In this document: in pieces, positions 33,972 through 46,315 of the stretch | Position numbering within the stretch: position 1 is the stretch's first letter | Layout: every line of letters starts with the position of its first letter | From: Microvelia longipes | Taxonomy: Eukaryota; Arthropoda; Insecta; Hemiptera; Veliidae | Reading direction: 5' to 3' | DNA length: 64,000 bases | NCBI GenBank assembly: GCA_018340805.1 | Contig: JACMZG010001913.1 | Coordinates: forward strand, 5,371,442 to 5,435,441 | Made by a program: the position numbers and the translations under genes | Notes under the pieces: generated by a model | What the model saw: the letters and a program-made list of their open reading frames with translations, nothing else | Database searches by the model: none | Told to the model about the DNA's origin: nothing

Positions 33972-34158
33972 GTATTTTATGAATAATTGAATAATCGATC
34001 ATTAATTGATAATAGAACATGATTATTCAGCAACCGGAATTTCTGCCAACTTTGTTATAAGAAAATTGTTTATAGTTACGGTGGCAGCATTACTTAAGAC
34101 CACCAGTGAAACTTGCTTTGCTGTTATCAGTTATGCTCCTTCTATATATAGTATAATT

Positions 34159-34318
34159 CTAAGGTTCTACTATAAAGTTATTAATCTAAGGTTCTACTAT
34201 AAAGTTATTAATCTAAGGTTCTACTATAAAGTTATTAATCTGAGGTTCTACTATAAAGTTATTATTCTAAGGTTCTACTATAAAGTTATTAATCTAAGGT
34301 TCTACTATAAAGTTATTT
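34159..34318 (+). repeat. 27-bp tandem repeat, six copies
   Basis: The unit is taaggttctactataaagtt plus attaatc. Because 27 is a multiple of three, one frame reads LRFYYKVIN repeatedly; this is not evidence for a protein. Confidence 0.95.
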
Positions 34319-34494
34319 GCAATGATTATTTGATTATATTTATAAGGAAAGGTGATCAGGTTACTTCTTCGATGTTTCAAAATTTAACCTGTAATGTTTC
34401 TCTTGTTATAAAATCTCTATCCGATTCACAACCTTTTAATACGTCCTGAGGTGTTTTTACCAAGTTTTCTGTGTGAATGTGTGTACGTATGTGT

Positions 34495-35385
34495 GCATAG
34501 AGATATATACTAGAGAGGGCATATCCTATCTCAACACGTTAATATTGCTGAAACATCATTATGGGGCTCTCTGGGGCTCTGTGTAACCTCATTGCAAGCT
34601 AAGTATGAGTTAAGGTTATAATAAATCAACTGTTTTCGGCTTACTGCACGTTGTTTGTGTTTTTATTTGTATTTTAACGTTTCCCTATAAATAAGTCACA
34701 GTAATTTTGTTTTGTTTATTTGATTATATTAGACCAAGAGCCCAGGGGTGTTTTGTTAATAAAAAGTGTAATGGCTGGAATCGGTCTCAATTTTTCGTAA
34801 ATACCTTCCTGAACAAGGATCTGCAATTCTGCCGACTTGTATCGGATGAGTGTCCCAGGCAGAACGCACTTTATGGATGAAAGGTTCTGCCTGGGACACC
34901 CATCCGATACGAGTCGGCAGAATTGCAGATCCTTGTTTAAAAAAGGTATTTACGAAAAATTGAGACCGGTTCCAGCCATCACACTGTTTGTTAACTTGGG
35001 TGGTAAATTTTACCTGTAAATTGCGTTCTGCGTAGGACGCCCATCCGATACGAGTCGGCAGAATTGCAGATCCTTGTTCAGGAAGGTATTTACGAAAAAT
35101 TAAACCCGTTTCCAGCCATTACACTTTTTATTAACTTGGGTGGTAAATTTGACCTGTTAAGTGCGTTTTGCCTAGGACACCCATCCGATACGAGTCGGCA
35201 GAATTGCAGATCCTTGTTCAGGAAGGTATTTACGAAAAATTGAGACCGGTTCCAGCCATTACACTTTTTATTAACAAGACACCCCTGGGCTCTTGATCTA
35301 TATTGATATTTGAAGGTTGTCAGGTTATTTTTTCGATGTTTCAAAATTAAATAGAGCTCCTCTTGTAATATATCTCTATTGATGT
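34495..35385 (+). mobile_element. MITE M interrupted by foldback element H
   Basis: The M start (catagagatatatactagaga) and body run to 34730. After the nested element the M 3' part resumes (gtcaggttattttttcgatg, tttcaaaattaaat, taatatatctctat). This gives the insertion order: M first, H later. Confidence 0.82.
34731..35299. mobile_element. Foldback element H, copy 2, with 5-bp target duplication
   Basis: The left end agaccaagagcccaggggtg and the right end (complement agatcaagagcccaggggtg) are inverted repeats with one mismatch. ATATT flanks both sides (34726-34730, 35300-35304). Inside, 34769-34865 and 34884-34979 form a long hairpin, and two more arm copies follow in direct orientation (about 35040-35120 and 35180-35265). 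No protein is encoded. Confidence 0.86.
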
Positions 35386-36084
35386 GTGTATGTCTGTCAT
35401 CATCGTGGCTTCCAGTTTGATTATGTTAAGAGTGTTGAAACTTGGATTTTATATCTAAATGTTCTTTTCGGAAAACTGTCCACTATTACCTAAACATATT
35501 CGTTCTCCTAAATCTGGCCTCTAAGTCATCAGTCATTGGGTGTCAAAAATCCTTTTCAACAATTTCAATGGGCATACTCCTTCTATTTAACTTCTATTTC
35601 AAGTCGATAAAATAAAACTAATCCTGTTTAGCTCGGATCCTAACGACTTTTTATTGGTCCTTAAATCCATAAGCCGAGCAACTATCGAAGCTAGGATCCT
35701 ATTGATCTAAGAAGTATTTACCTTCAAGTTATAAATTTAGCTGAAAAAGATTAGTATAGTTATCATGAAGGCAGAGCCAACTATAGTTGTCACTAGTTCT
35801 CGAAGATCTACAATAATTTTAATTTTGTTTTAAAAACTGGTCTTCTTCGAAAGGAGTAAACCAGTTTCTTTTCTATAGAATTCTAAAGAAACGATATACT
35901 AACCAATCACACAAAAGAATACCTAGGAGTGTATCTTCAGATCTAAATCAAGGTTTATTCTACACAACGTTTTAGCCAATTTTCTTTAAAAGAGGACTTC
36001 GGCTCCTTGGCCCCTCTTTGGCCAGGGGCCAAAGAGGACATTTAGTTTTGTTGGGACTCTTAAGTTTTGTGTTTTTTTGAATTT

Positions 36085-36125
36085 TTTTTCTGAGTCATTA
36101 TTGTTGGTTAATGACGTCATAAACA
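36085..36125 (-). repeat. Isolated CRE/AP-1 module of family A/B type
   Basis: TGAGTCA 36091-36097, 14-base spacer, TGACGTCA 36112-36119. Little of the surrounding family A sequence is recognisable here (attttttttctgagtcatta). Confidence 0.7.
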
Positions 36126-36235
36126 TCACTGTTATGACATTATTAATGTCACTGAACATTAATAAGGTTTATTGTTGCATTCGAAATTGTTCTTTATGTA
36201 TTATAAAATACAAAAGAACTTTTTTAAAGCAGGAA

Positions 36236-36990
36236 TAGGGTTTTTTCTGGTTCATTTGCATTTCAAAATCAAAAATAGGGTTTTGTTCTGGTTTGTTTGC
36301 ATTTCAAAATCTGGAATAGGGTTTTGTTTTGTTTCGTTTGCATTTTAAAATTAAGAATTAGAGTTTGTTCTGGTTTGATTTCATTTCAAAATCAGGAATA
36401 GGGTTTTGTTCTGGTTTGTTTTCATTTCAACATCAGGAATAGGGTTTTATTCTGGTTTGTTTTCATTTTAAAGTCAGGAATAGGGTTTTGTTCTGTTTGT
36501 TTTCATTTAAAATCAGGAAAGGGTTTTTCTCAGGAATAGGGTTTTGTTCTGGTAGGTTTGCATTTAAAATCAGGTAGGGTTTTTTGTTTTCATTTCAAAA
36601 TCAGGAATAGGGTTTTGTTCTGGTTTGTTTTCATTAAAATCAGGAAGGGTTTTGTTCTGTTTGTTTCATTTCAAATCAGGAATAGGTTTGTTCTGGTTTG
36701 TTTTCATTTCAAAATCAGGAATAGGGTTTTGTTCTGGTAGGTTTGCATTTTAAAATCAGGAATAGGGTTTTGTTCTGGTTTGTTTTCATTTCAAAGGAAT
36801 AGGGTTTTGTTCTGGTTTGTTTTCATTTCAAAATCAGGAATAGGGTTTGTTCATTTCAAAATCAGGAATGGGGTTTTGTTCTGGTAGGTTTGCATTTCAA
36901 AATCTGGAATAGGGTTTTGTTCTGGTTTGTTTTCATTTTAAAATCAGGAATGGGGTTTTGTTCTGGTTTTTTTGCATTTCAAAATTAGAA
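36236..36990 (+). repeat. 42-bp tandem array, about 18 copies
   Basis: The unit is tttcaaaatcaggaataggg plus ttttgttctggtttgttttca. Many copies have small deletions (for example near 36500-36690 and 36790-36860), and fewer carry substitutions. Confidence 0.95.
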
Positions 36991-37039
36991 ATAGGGTTAG
37001 TTGAAATCAGTTCGACATCGCAGAGGTTTGGTGTTCACA

Positions 37040-38300
37040 TCTTTGGTTACGCTCTTAGTTCTTATACGATTTATTTAACTAAATTATTGACAACCTTAGA
37101 ATAAACTTAGCGCGGAATGGTTTTCACTACCACCTATGGTTGCTTCTACAGGGAACAACCCTCTTACAATCTGTGCCATGATGAAACACAAGTTAAGTTT
37201 TTTATTTATTTATTTTCTCTAGTTCTTATCTTTTATATTTTTTATCACGGGTAGTCTTATGCTTTATTTTTTTATTGTTCAGGCACTGATGGTGACCGAA
37301 AGGTTAAAAGATTGTTCTGTCAATAAGAGAGACTTGGGTGTTTTATTAACGTTGATCTATGGTTTTAAGTATAATCTATGGTTATACTGCCTTATAACGT
37401 AAAACGATAAAATATAGTTGTATGGTGCAAAGTCATTATAAAAGTTTAAGTTAATAAAAGTGACCAGTTGAAAGTAAAGGATTCTGGTGTTGACCAACTC
37501 AAATTGAGACCTCGCACAGTTATTAAACTACCGAGGTTAGTTTATAACCCAGATTCGTTTCGCATTTCTGTATTACTGGTTATACAAGCTTTGCATAACA
37601 CCTATTTAGACGTCGATACTTCGGTACATCAAAAAACATATATATGTCAAACTATAGGTACGAAACAAAATTAAAGACACATTCGATACAGTAATTAGTA
37701 ACTATTTTATTTGTACATTTAATTATAAACAAACTGCCAAATTTGAAATTAAACTTCCCTTTATTATTTGTTTAATTTCATGAAAATACCCGCCGCTCAG
37801 TGACCCCAAATATTTAACTTAATTACGGCGAAAACTGCTATGGCCCATATGCGATTGGGGTCATATCACACTGTTTATGCCATACTTAGTGAGAATGTTT
37901 AACCTTTTTTTCTAGAAAATTCAATTGTGTCGTCTTGTTTTTACCAAAATCCAACAAGATACATTTTCGGGCAAAATCCAACAAGATTATCTTTTTTCTG
38001 AAAAAATTTCATCCTGGACAATTTGATACCAATATCGCTGAGTCCGGTAATTTTCACCTGACCCTTATTTTTCCTGTACAATTAAAACTGATGAATTCTG
38101 GTGTATCAGTAAGCTTAAATTTCATTATATAAGTTGGATAATAGTTCTTATGTATACCAAACGATAGCTTGGGAAAAAATTACCGGATACACAGTTTCTG
38201 AAATAATTAATAAAAATTATGCTCCTATTTAACTTCTTAAAGTTACCGTATTTTGGTAATCAGATTACCATGGATGCCAGACAATTATCAAACAAATAAT
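37040..38300. other. Interval without a recognised gene
   Basis: The ORFs at 37468-37674 and 37935-38132 show no domain. Near 37285 cactgatggtgaccgaaagg vaguely recalls the hammerhead-like motif but lacks a full helix II. Near 38385-38432 gatttggaatgtaccaccct followed by gtata resembles a transposon terminus. Confidence 0.5.
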
Positions 38301-38436
38301 TGAGTATTTGAGCTTCCAGTGCTCGACTTATTGGGGGTAGATACCAAATTTTTAGGAACCAATTTTGGAGCTATCGCTCCGCACGAAGCTGAGTTGATAA
38401 GGGTGATTTGGAATGTACCACCCTGTATATATCTCT

Positions 38437-38757
38437 ATGCATAGATATTTTATTACTAGAGGGGCCCTATAGGTTAAATTTTGAAACATCGACAAAGTAA
38501 CCTGATCACCTTCGCTAAAAAAATAATCAAATAATTAGTACAAATTACAGTAATTATTTAGGAGAACGTTAAAAATACAAATCAAAACACAAACAATGTG
38601 CGGCAAGTCGAAAATAATTGATTTAATAACCTTAACTCACTCTTGGAGGAGGTTTCAATGAGGTTACACAGAGTCCCTGAGAGCCCCATAAAGATGTTTC
38701 AGGTCTCGCAATTAATTGAGATAGGCTACGCCCTCTCCAGTATATATCTGTATGGCT
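38437..38757 (-). mobile_element. MITE M, full-length, minus strand
   Basis: About 320 bases with inverted ends (gcatagatattttattacta at the left, agtatatatctgtatgg at the right). The body is the reverse complement of the copy at 52660-52985. No coding capacity. Confidence 0.85.
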
Positions 38758-38759
38758 CA

Positions 38760-39775
38760 GACGTATAATTCAAGGTCGATTCGGTGCGTCCTTTCTGGTT
38801 TTAAGGAACGTTAAAGCGCCTGAGTTTGGAAGAAGAGTTGAAAGAAAAGTTTCGCAACCTATCTTCTATTTGTTGTTTTACTGTTTTATCGTATTAAGCA
38901 ATTTGATATGTTATGATCTCTTTTTAATGAGATTGCAAGGGATAGTAGAACCATTTGTTCAAATCTAGTAAATAATCCACTTAATTTGGGCCTAAACCCT
39001 TTTTTTTATTAGATTCCTACTATTTTGATTACTAAATCCAAAATTATCATTTCAACTAAGTTGACTTAGTTTTGCTTCTTTTATCATCTATTGTTATTAA
39101 AGCTTTATCGTGAACCACAGTCATTTTTACGAGTTCTTTTTGATTAGATTGGAGAGAGAGATTGATTGATTGATTACTGATTTATTTAACCAGGCAGAAT
39201 TAGGACCATAAAATCCTCTCTTTCATTCAACGTGGATAAATTTTCAGTCGATTTATTTATTAAAATTACATAAAATACCATACAATGAATTATTACAACA
39301 ATATGCAAAATTATCTTTTTATACAATATATTTATAATTTTAACTATGACATCTTACTCTATAAAAATCCTTAACTTAGTTATTTAATAGCTAATTTCTT
39401 TTAATTATAGTTAATTTAGTATCATTATATTTTTAAAATTAATAATTTTTAGAGAGGGAACTTAATGAGGGCCCTAGTCACTAACTTTCTTATAGTTGCT
39501 AAACATTTTTAAAATTCACACTGCCACGGGTTCAGAACACTATAACCACACAATGTGGTTTTCCGACGAAGGAAAAACAAATACCGTCTTTTCCAGGATT
39601 CAAACCTGAACAGGATTAGATGAGGATGTAAATCCAACACAGCCTCAAAACTTTTTTGACCCAAACGACCACATAAGCTTTTTCTTCTGAAGATAATTCT
39701 CTATCAGAGACGTAAAGAGCACTAGATAGAATCTAATATTAATCCTCATTAATCATCCTATGTCTTTTCTTTTTT
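38760..39775. other. AT-rich interval, no gene seen
   Basis: Low-complexity stretches (attgattgattgattac near 39160) but no recognisable repeat family or domain. Confidence 0.5.
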
Positions 39776-39777
39776 AT

Positions 39778-39995
39778 GACACAATATAATTGTGCGAGAG
39801 ACACCATGGAAATGTAACAAGCAAAATGCAATGCTACCATCTGGGAACTGTTCCATCATTCGACATTCTTCATCATTCGTGTTCATTCATGTTTCGTTGC
39901 GTCTAACTAATTAGGGCGCCGACAGAGCCTTAACTCATTATATTGTGTCCACTATTCATGTTTTGCAAAACTCGGTAGTATCAAAATGATATTTC
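39778..39995 (+). repeat. Family J fragment
   Basis: gacacaatataattgtgcga, gaaatgtaacaagcaaaatg and gggaactgttcc match 25352-25430. It then jumps to the inverted head (actattcatgttttgcaaaa, ctcggtagtatcaaa). The middle is deleted relative to the 25-kb copy. Confidence 0.75.
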
Positions 39996-40224
39996 TTTTT
40001 TATGTTTCGTTATTCGGCCTCTATCAAATGGAACACCCCAGAGGGGATTTACCAGAGATCAACATAATAATATCATTGTCAACTTCTCTTATCAATGTCA
40101 ACCGCCGGTTTTTAATTGTATTAGATAACCTGTTTTAAGACCTTGTGATTAGTTCCGGTGCTACGAGGTGTAGGATATTGTACGTTTAGTAACAGTAAGT
40201 GGCACCAGAGAGGATCCAAACTGT

Positions 40225-40926
40225 GCCGAAAAGACCCGAGGAGGGTTTGGTCTATACGGGCCCAAACCTACATCTCAAGGGGCCCAATGGAAGGGAGGGG
40301 GTTTCTAAAATGCTTCTCAGAGGGTTCTACTTTGAACTAAAGTAGTATTAATGATTACAGCAAGCTTAATTTAATTAATTTAATTTGAATTTCATACTTA
40401 ATTAAATTAAACCAAATGATATTATTTTATTAAAATAATTTCAAATAAGCTTTATTAAATAAAATAAATAAGCAAGTATAAAATAAACTTAAGTAAAACT
40501 TAGAAGTTTATTCATTTAAATGACATTTTTGAACTAAACTATTTAATGCATAATCTTTAGTGCCCTTTTGTTCCGCTCAAGGGGCTGATTAAGTATATTA
40601 AGCGCCTTAAGGCGTTTGTCTTCAGTTTAGGACCTTTTAAGCCCCATTCTTTTTCAAGTATAAAGAATGGGGACCTTAAAGGACCTAAATTTAGGTAAAA
40701 AATTGAGAATATTATGAAGAACATTAAAACTTTTGTCTCTAGGAGCTCTTTAGGCCCTACCTTAGAGTATTGGGCCCCTTTGACTCTTGTGTTATGAATA
40801 TGTCAAATTTTTAAATATGTTAATAATTTTTTTGATTTTCTTTTGTGTTTCTTTAAGTTTATTTTTTGGCTGAAAGAGCGCAAGGAGGGCTGCCGCTCTC
40901 GCCCTCAATGGCCAGTCCGCCTCTGG
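40225..40926 (-). repeat. Element ending in ggccagtccgcctctgg
   Basis: The right end 40865-40926 is the inverted counterpart of the start at 4361. The phrases cgggcccaaacctacatctc (40255) and the gggcccctttg-type runs recall the 4361-5290 region. The left boundary is not determined. Confidence 0.5.
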
Positions 40927-41352
40927 ATTCAAATAAAGCACAATTTCAGAAGTTGACAAACATGTCTAAGGGTTAGGCCGTTTTGGCCTCTCGAATTTTA
41001 AATAACACTAAAAATACATGATAATATTGACAAATCATTAAAATTTATATCTATTTTTTCTCATTTTTTTCTATTTTTTCTTTCTATTTTTACTAGATTT
41101 TATAAATATTACTTAAATTGTACTTTATTTCTTTCTGAAAGAACAAAGTTTCAAATATTATTATTATTTCCATTGATACAAATAAATAATTAAAATGTAA
41201 TTTATAAAAGATAGGCTGTTAAGTTTTTTTGCGGTAAACTAAAACTGCATTTGCGGTAACCCTCCCAGTGCAGATTAGCTTTGTTATGCTGAGAACCCGA
41301 AGCCCTCACATTGCTGCTTAGCCTTGTAATGCTGTCTATTGACTGAATCCTT

Positions 41353-41496
41353 CCAGCGAATTTCTATTCGATAAAACTCGCTAATGGGATAGACGTCATG
41401 GCGAGAGTCAAATCTCGAACCATGGCCAAAATATCTTTCAATATACATGTATACATGTTTATATGTGTCTATATATATATATAATAATATATATAT

Positions 41497-41545
<49 letters not shown>

Positions 41546-41900
41546 GTTTATATTTTGTGTGTGTATATCTAGACACTTTTCTAAAAGTAAACACACTATC
41601 TTCGAACGTATAAATATTTTATATAAAACTTGGCACAAAAATCAACGTTGGGGAGGACGCGAAACCCTGACGAATGTTTTAACGTCATTAACCTGTTTTG
41701 CTGAGTCAGCCAGTTATGAAAAAATCTATAATATTACAGGTTATTATTTTTTACGGCAAAAAAAGGTAATTTTAAATGATTCTTGGGGCGCTGAGACGAA
41801 TAAAACTGGGCCGGAACCAATACGAAAAAAAGTGGAAAAAAGGACTAAAAGCTGGGGTATCTGCGTTCTAGCCCTAGTAAGAAAGATAATTTTTTAACGA
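41353..41900 (+). repeat. Family B repeat, left part
   Basis: Starts with the palindromic agcgaatttctattcgataa and ctaatgggatagacgtcatg. A (TA)n run, then cttggcacaaaaatcaacgt, ggggaggac and the module with AP-1 intact (41702-41708) but the CRE changed at one base. The same order occurs at 62811-63140. Confidence 0.78.
41468..41545. repeat. (TA)n microsatellite inside family B
   Basis: About 75 bases of TA. The copy at 62811 has its (TA)n tract in the same relative place, so the tract is probably part of the family. Confidence 0.93.
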
Positions 41901-41934
41901 TTATTTACATTATATATGTTTGTAACTCCAAAAT

Positions 41935-42365
41935 AATTCTGGCGTGGCGGTCTGCATGCTGGACGACCGCATTTATTTTGGAATTCGCTTTTTCCTAGCT
42001 TAGCAATCCATTTCTTGTTTAAGCTTCTGGTTTATTCTTTATAACTTAAGCACTACTCGTAACTCATTTTTTCTGTATTTTTTAAAGGAAATGCGCGAAA
42101 ACCTTAAAAGAAAAATACTAAATGAACTTTAAAATAGTGCAAATAATGGTGCGCACTGCCAACTTTAGAGACATGGTTATGTATAACAAACAAGATAATT
42201 ATGCGCATTTCCAAAAATGAGTTATGATTAGTGCTTGATAATTGAGTAACTGCTCAAGTTATAAAACATACACCGGAACTTTAAGCCTGAAATGGATTGT
42301 TAAGCACGGAAACACGCATTCTAGAGGAAATTCGCCCGGCACGTCGACCACCGCATCAGATTTTT
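41935..42365. repeat. Family B foldback, diverged
   Basis: 41935-42090 and 42203-42362 are inverted matches (ttctggcgtggcggtctgca / tcgaccaccgcatcagattt; ctcgtaactcattttttctg / caaaaatgagttatgattag). Confidence 0.8.
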
Positions 42366-42584
42366 TTTTTTATAATTGTATTTCTCTCAATAAAGCTTAG
42401 TTAGTTTTTTTCATCTACTTACTCCCATGCTTAGCAAAAGAGGCTTTATATTTAAATATGATGTAAGTTCCGAGTTTAAAAGCTCGAACGGCTCTGAATA
42501 CTCTAATAAGTAATTACAGAAAGTTGATCTTTTTAAAATCACGAATAACCTCACGTTTTTCTTTTTATTTCAACTTTATAAAAA

Positions 42585-43390
42585 AATCGGGTACAGGGTA
42601 CCTCGGAACTGTTTCTTATTACATCGGATTCGCTACGCTCATCCACTCTGCTTCGGATTCGCTTCGCTCGTCCTCAACAATACATTTCGCCAAATTTATA
42701 CTGCAACATGCCTTTGAATTCGCTTCCCTCGTCTTCAGATAGTAAATGCATTCTTATACCATTCTTAGCAGTCACCCATAAAGCATTGATCACGTTCAAT
42801 GGCTATAATTTTTATGATCCCACAAAAATCATGGATATACCTGTTGCATTAAAACGAAACTTAGTGTACTTATTTATTAGGTAATAATATACACTTGTAC
42901 TAAATTTCAACTTAATTGGATCATTTTTTAATTTTTTACGATTTTTAAAAAAAAACCGTACACAAGTCATTCAATAAATGTTGAACTAATGCTGATAATT
43001 AGATGAAACTTGGCACATATGTTATGCATAATCGCATGCGTGCAAAATCGTAATCCGATCGCGTAATTTTTCCGCGTTTTATGATTTTTCGAAATTTTTA
43101 CTGAGCTATTATTGTGGGTTAATGACGTCATAAACAAAATATTTTCCGAATAGCACAACTAAAGCGGTAGACTGATTTTTGTACAAAATTTCAACTCTCT
43201 AGCATAAATACACTGAGAGCTACGATGATAACAGACACACACACACACATACAGAGAGACAACTTTGCGAAAACCAATCAGGAGGCCTTAAAAACGTCTG
43301 AAACTCATAACTCCGTTGTTGTTCCGGTTTCAGAATTGTTTGCAAACAATATTTTTTCTATATATCTACGGTATAAATGAGGAAAAGTAA
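42585..43390 (-). repeat. Family A repeat, full length, minus strand
   Basis: From aaatcgggtacagggtacct to ctacggtataaatgaggaaa, collinear with the reverse complement of 24201-25085. CRE intact (43123-43130); AP-1 mutated (tgagcta). A short CA run (43236-43248) sits where the 24-kb copy has gtgtgtgtc. Confidence 0.85.
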
Positions 43391-43394
43391 AAAT

Positions 43395-44200
43395 ATTGCA
43401 TAGCTTTAACTCTTAAAAAGCGATTACTTCACCCCTTCGTTTGGTGGAGTAAAAGCTAAATATTGTATTACTTCACAGTCAGTGGTGTTTATCAGGTACC
43501 TTAAATTGTAAGTTTTGTAAGACATATGAAATGGAGAGTCCATATGTCGTTCGAAAGTCAAGGATAAAAATATTGGCTCCGTATCGTTCCGTTAAAACGT
43601 TGCGTCAACAAATCGTTGCGTCGGCAAGCTATTTGTCGACGGAATGATTTGTATACGCAACAACCCGTTTCGTACCGTCGACAAATTTTTCCGTCCACTG
43701 TCGTCAAAGTGACTTGTATGTCTACGGTTTTCGTTAGATCGCATGTTGAGCATTATTAAGCATAGTTAGTACCTGTGGCGAAACAATTATCATGTCTGAC
43801 ATCGCTCAAAGCGAGTTTGAAGTAGTAAAAGTTTGAACTCTATCGGATTCGCTATCTGAAAGTTTTGTGGTACACTGTTTCCTATATTTTTGAGTTCTTA
43901 GTCGACCTCTATAAACCGATTCTCGTCTTTGTTTGTTATTTCCTAACAAGAGAAGTAAATGTTTCGAAACGATAGAAATCCAAATATTTACTGTGACTCT
44001 AACCGCAGATAAAACTGCGGAGTAAATCAACGGTAAAAGAGATCTATTATAACTGTAAGAGATAGAATACTACTCGCGATATTGCAAGTCAATGAAATGA
44101 CGGCTAACTGTGCGGCTAACAAGTCGAAGCTAACAAATCTGTGGGTACCGCATCGTAGTCTCGACACGACGGTGTCTCGACACTTCATATTGTCGACACT
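43395..44200. other. Interval without a recognised gene
   Basis: Near 43590-43700 several tttgtcgac / gtcgacaaat phrases occur in both orientations. The minus-strand ORF at 43806-44030 has no recognised domain. Confidence 0.5.
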
Positions 44201-44207
44201 TTTCGTG

Positions 44208-44325
44208 GCAGGATTTTAAGTTGTATCGACACTTCATAACCTCGACACTTTAACCAAATCATGTGTCGATGTTACGTCGTGTCGAGACATCGACGTGTCG
44301 ATACAACGCAGAATCCTGCCATGGT
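44208..44325. repeat. Short inverted-repeat element rich in TCGACAC
   Basis: tggcaggattttaagttgta plus tcgacac and gtgtcgatacaacgcagaat plus cctgcca form 27-base arms with four mismatches. Between and just before them (44158-44300) TCGACAC or its complement occurs about eight times. Confidence 0.7.
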
Positions 44326-44773
44326 CTGTGATGGTAATCTAGATTTGTTCTACAACTAGAAGGTTTTTAACTCACAAGTGTTTTTTTGGTTTTGCAAATT
44401 AGATCGAAATGTAATCTATTAGGTGGTTGGTTCACTCCATAGCTGATAGAATTTTTATGGTGGTGTTAGGTCGGGAAATAATATAATTATAAAACAAACC
44501 CAGTCAAATATTAAATGTTTTAATATACTGTTTTTAATAAACATTGGGTGAACAAACATGAATAAAAAAGGGCTCCTAACATAAAAAGAAATGTGTATCT
44601 CTACCATGAGATGTTGACTCCTCGAAGTCTGCAGGGCAAGAGAGAGATTCTATTAATTAATTTCTGAGATTCGCCTCTGGTGGCGTTTAGATGAACTAAA
44701 GTAAAACTATTAAAATGTATAATTTAATACTCCTGACAGGTGATTCAATTGGAGGGTTTTTATGAATCAAATC

Positions 44774-45498
44774 ATTTTTTTTGACGTGTTAGTTTTAGTC
44801 CGGAATTGACGTCATTGCAGGTATAAATAGTAAATTTTTAATTTTGACCGCCTATACGGATTCCTGCATTGACGTCACACGTCATTCATAAAAACGTCAG
44901 GTTATAACCTCCGAATGCGTTTGGTTTGTTTACGTCGAATTGAATCACCTTATAAATTTCTAACATCTTCGGTTCACTTAGGGTTCACGAGTGTGAACCG
45001 ATCCATCGGAATTGGTCAGTGACAGTGGATATTTTACCCCCACCACCAAAGTAAACAGAGTGAAGTTGGATGTTTTGGATCTTTCGTTGAGATCAGTGAT
45101 AGGTAACCTTACGGTTTCCGGTATAACCTTTTAACAACAAAGTGTTTGCCTTTGTTTACGCTTCGATAGACTCGTCATTACTTTTAAAATCTTGTTTTGT
45201 GTTGGTGTTTATTAATCCTACTTGAGCAGTAAGTCTACAACTCCAAGCTTTAATTTATCTCATTATTGCTAAATTTGATGGATCAACTGAAAGCAACCAT
45301 CAACCTAATGTTAGAAATGTATAAGGCGATTCAATTCGATGTAAACAAACCAAACGCATTCGGAGGTTTACCTGACGTTTTTATGGATGACGTGTGACGT
45401 CATTGTAGGAATCGGTACAGGCGGTCAACATTGAAAATTTACTATTTATTCCTGCAATGACGTCTATTCCGGACTATAACCTAACATGTCAAAAAAAC
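44774..45498. mobile_element. Foldback element with about 190-bp arms
   Basis: 44774-44970 and 45309-45498 are inverted repeats (ttttttgacgtgttag / ctaacatgtcaaaaaa; ggaattgacgtcattgcagg / cctgcaatgacgtctattcc; cgaatgcgtttggtttgttt / aaacaaaccaaacgcattcg). About 340 bases lie between, with no ORF. Each arm carries two GACGTCA-type sites. Confidence 0.87.
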
Positions 45499-45518
45499 TT
45501 ACTAGACTTACCCTTGTT

Positions 45519-45662
45519 ACATAACCTGCTTTTCGCGCCTTTTTTGCTATAAACACAAACACGGAGAAGGTATGTTTGCTCCTATTTCTCTATCTCATAA
45601 AAACGTTTGTAAGGTCAGAAAAGTTCCTTACTCCGTTATCCTTTTTATTCAAGATCCTTGGC
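45519..45662 (+). repeat. Element T2, 3' part, copy 3
   Basis: gttacataacctgcttttcg, gtttgctcctatttctctat and tttttattcaagatccttgg match the last 150 bases of 10245-10749. It begins 20 bases after the foldback element. Confidence 0.75.
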
Positions 45663-46315
45663 CAATAAGCATTACCCTCTTGTTATCAATGTTATCAGCT
45701 AACAGTCTTGCTCTCTAGCCAAGTTTGATTTCCTAGTAATAAAAAAACTGCAGAGGCGAACGTAATTTACTATCGAGGCTAATTTAATTCCTACGCTGTC
45801 TGCCCTTGTTACGTACAATATTTTTTTTCTTGTACCCTCAAGGATAATTTGAATCCTAAACCACCTAAGTATTATTAATTATCTTTCATAAACGATTCAT
45901 TTGTATTTTTATAACTTTTATAAAGTTTTATTTGAATGTAATGTTTCATTTTCTCCGACTTTTGAAGTCGATAAAAACATGTGAAAAATCACACGGAGTT
46001 TCTTACAATTATACCTGTGTTAGAGCGACGGAAAATCTTGTCAACTATTTTCATCATGAGACAATGATAGAATAAGTTAAATTAGACTAATGTTCGTGTA
46101 CAAGGTTTTCTTCGAACTTGGTACTTGTGTCTTTGTATTACATGGCCATCCAACTTCAAATTTTACGCTTTTATTATTTGAATACAAATTTTAAACAAAA
46201 TAAAAGAAACTTTGATAAAATATGAATAAAGATGAACTTTATGATAAAATATTAATAAAGTAAAAAACATATCTCAAGTGTAAATTGCATATAAAGAGCA
46301 GGTAGAATATAAATA
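45663..46315. other. AT-rich interval, no gene seen
   Basis: No coding signal or recognisable repeat. Confidence 0.5.

Noticed and set aside
34006..34449. 147-aa ORF with a nine-residue repeat
   Set aside because: The repeat comes from six 27-bp tandem DNA units lying inside MITE and simple-repeat sequence; no promoter or domain evidence.
37281..37320. Another hammerhead-like motif (ctgatgg...gaccgaaagg)
   Set aside because: An invariant core A is changed and no proper helix II can be drawn.
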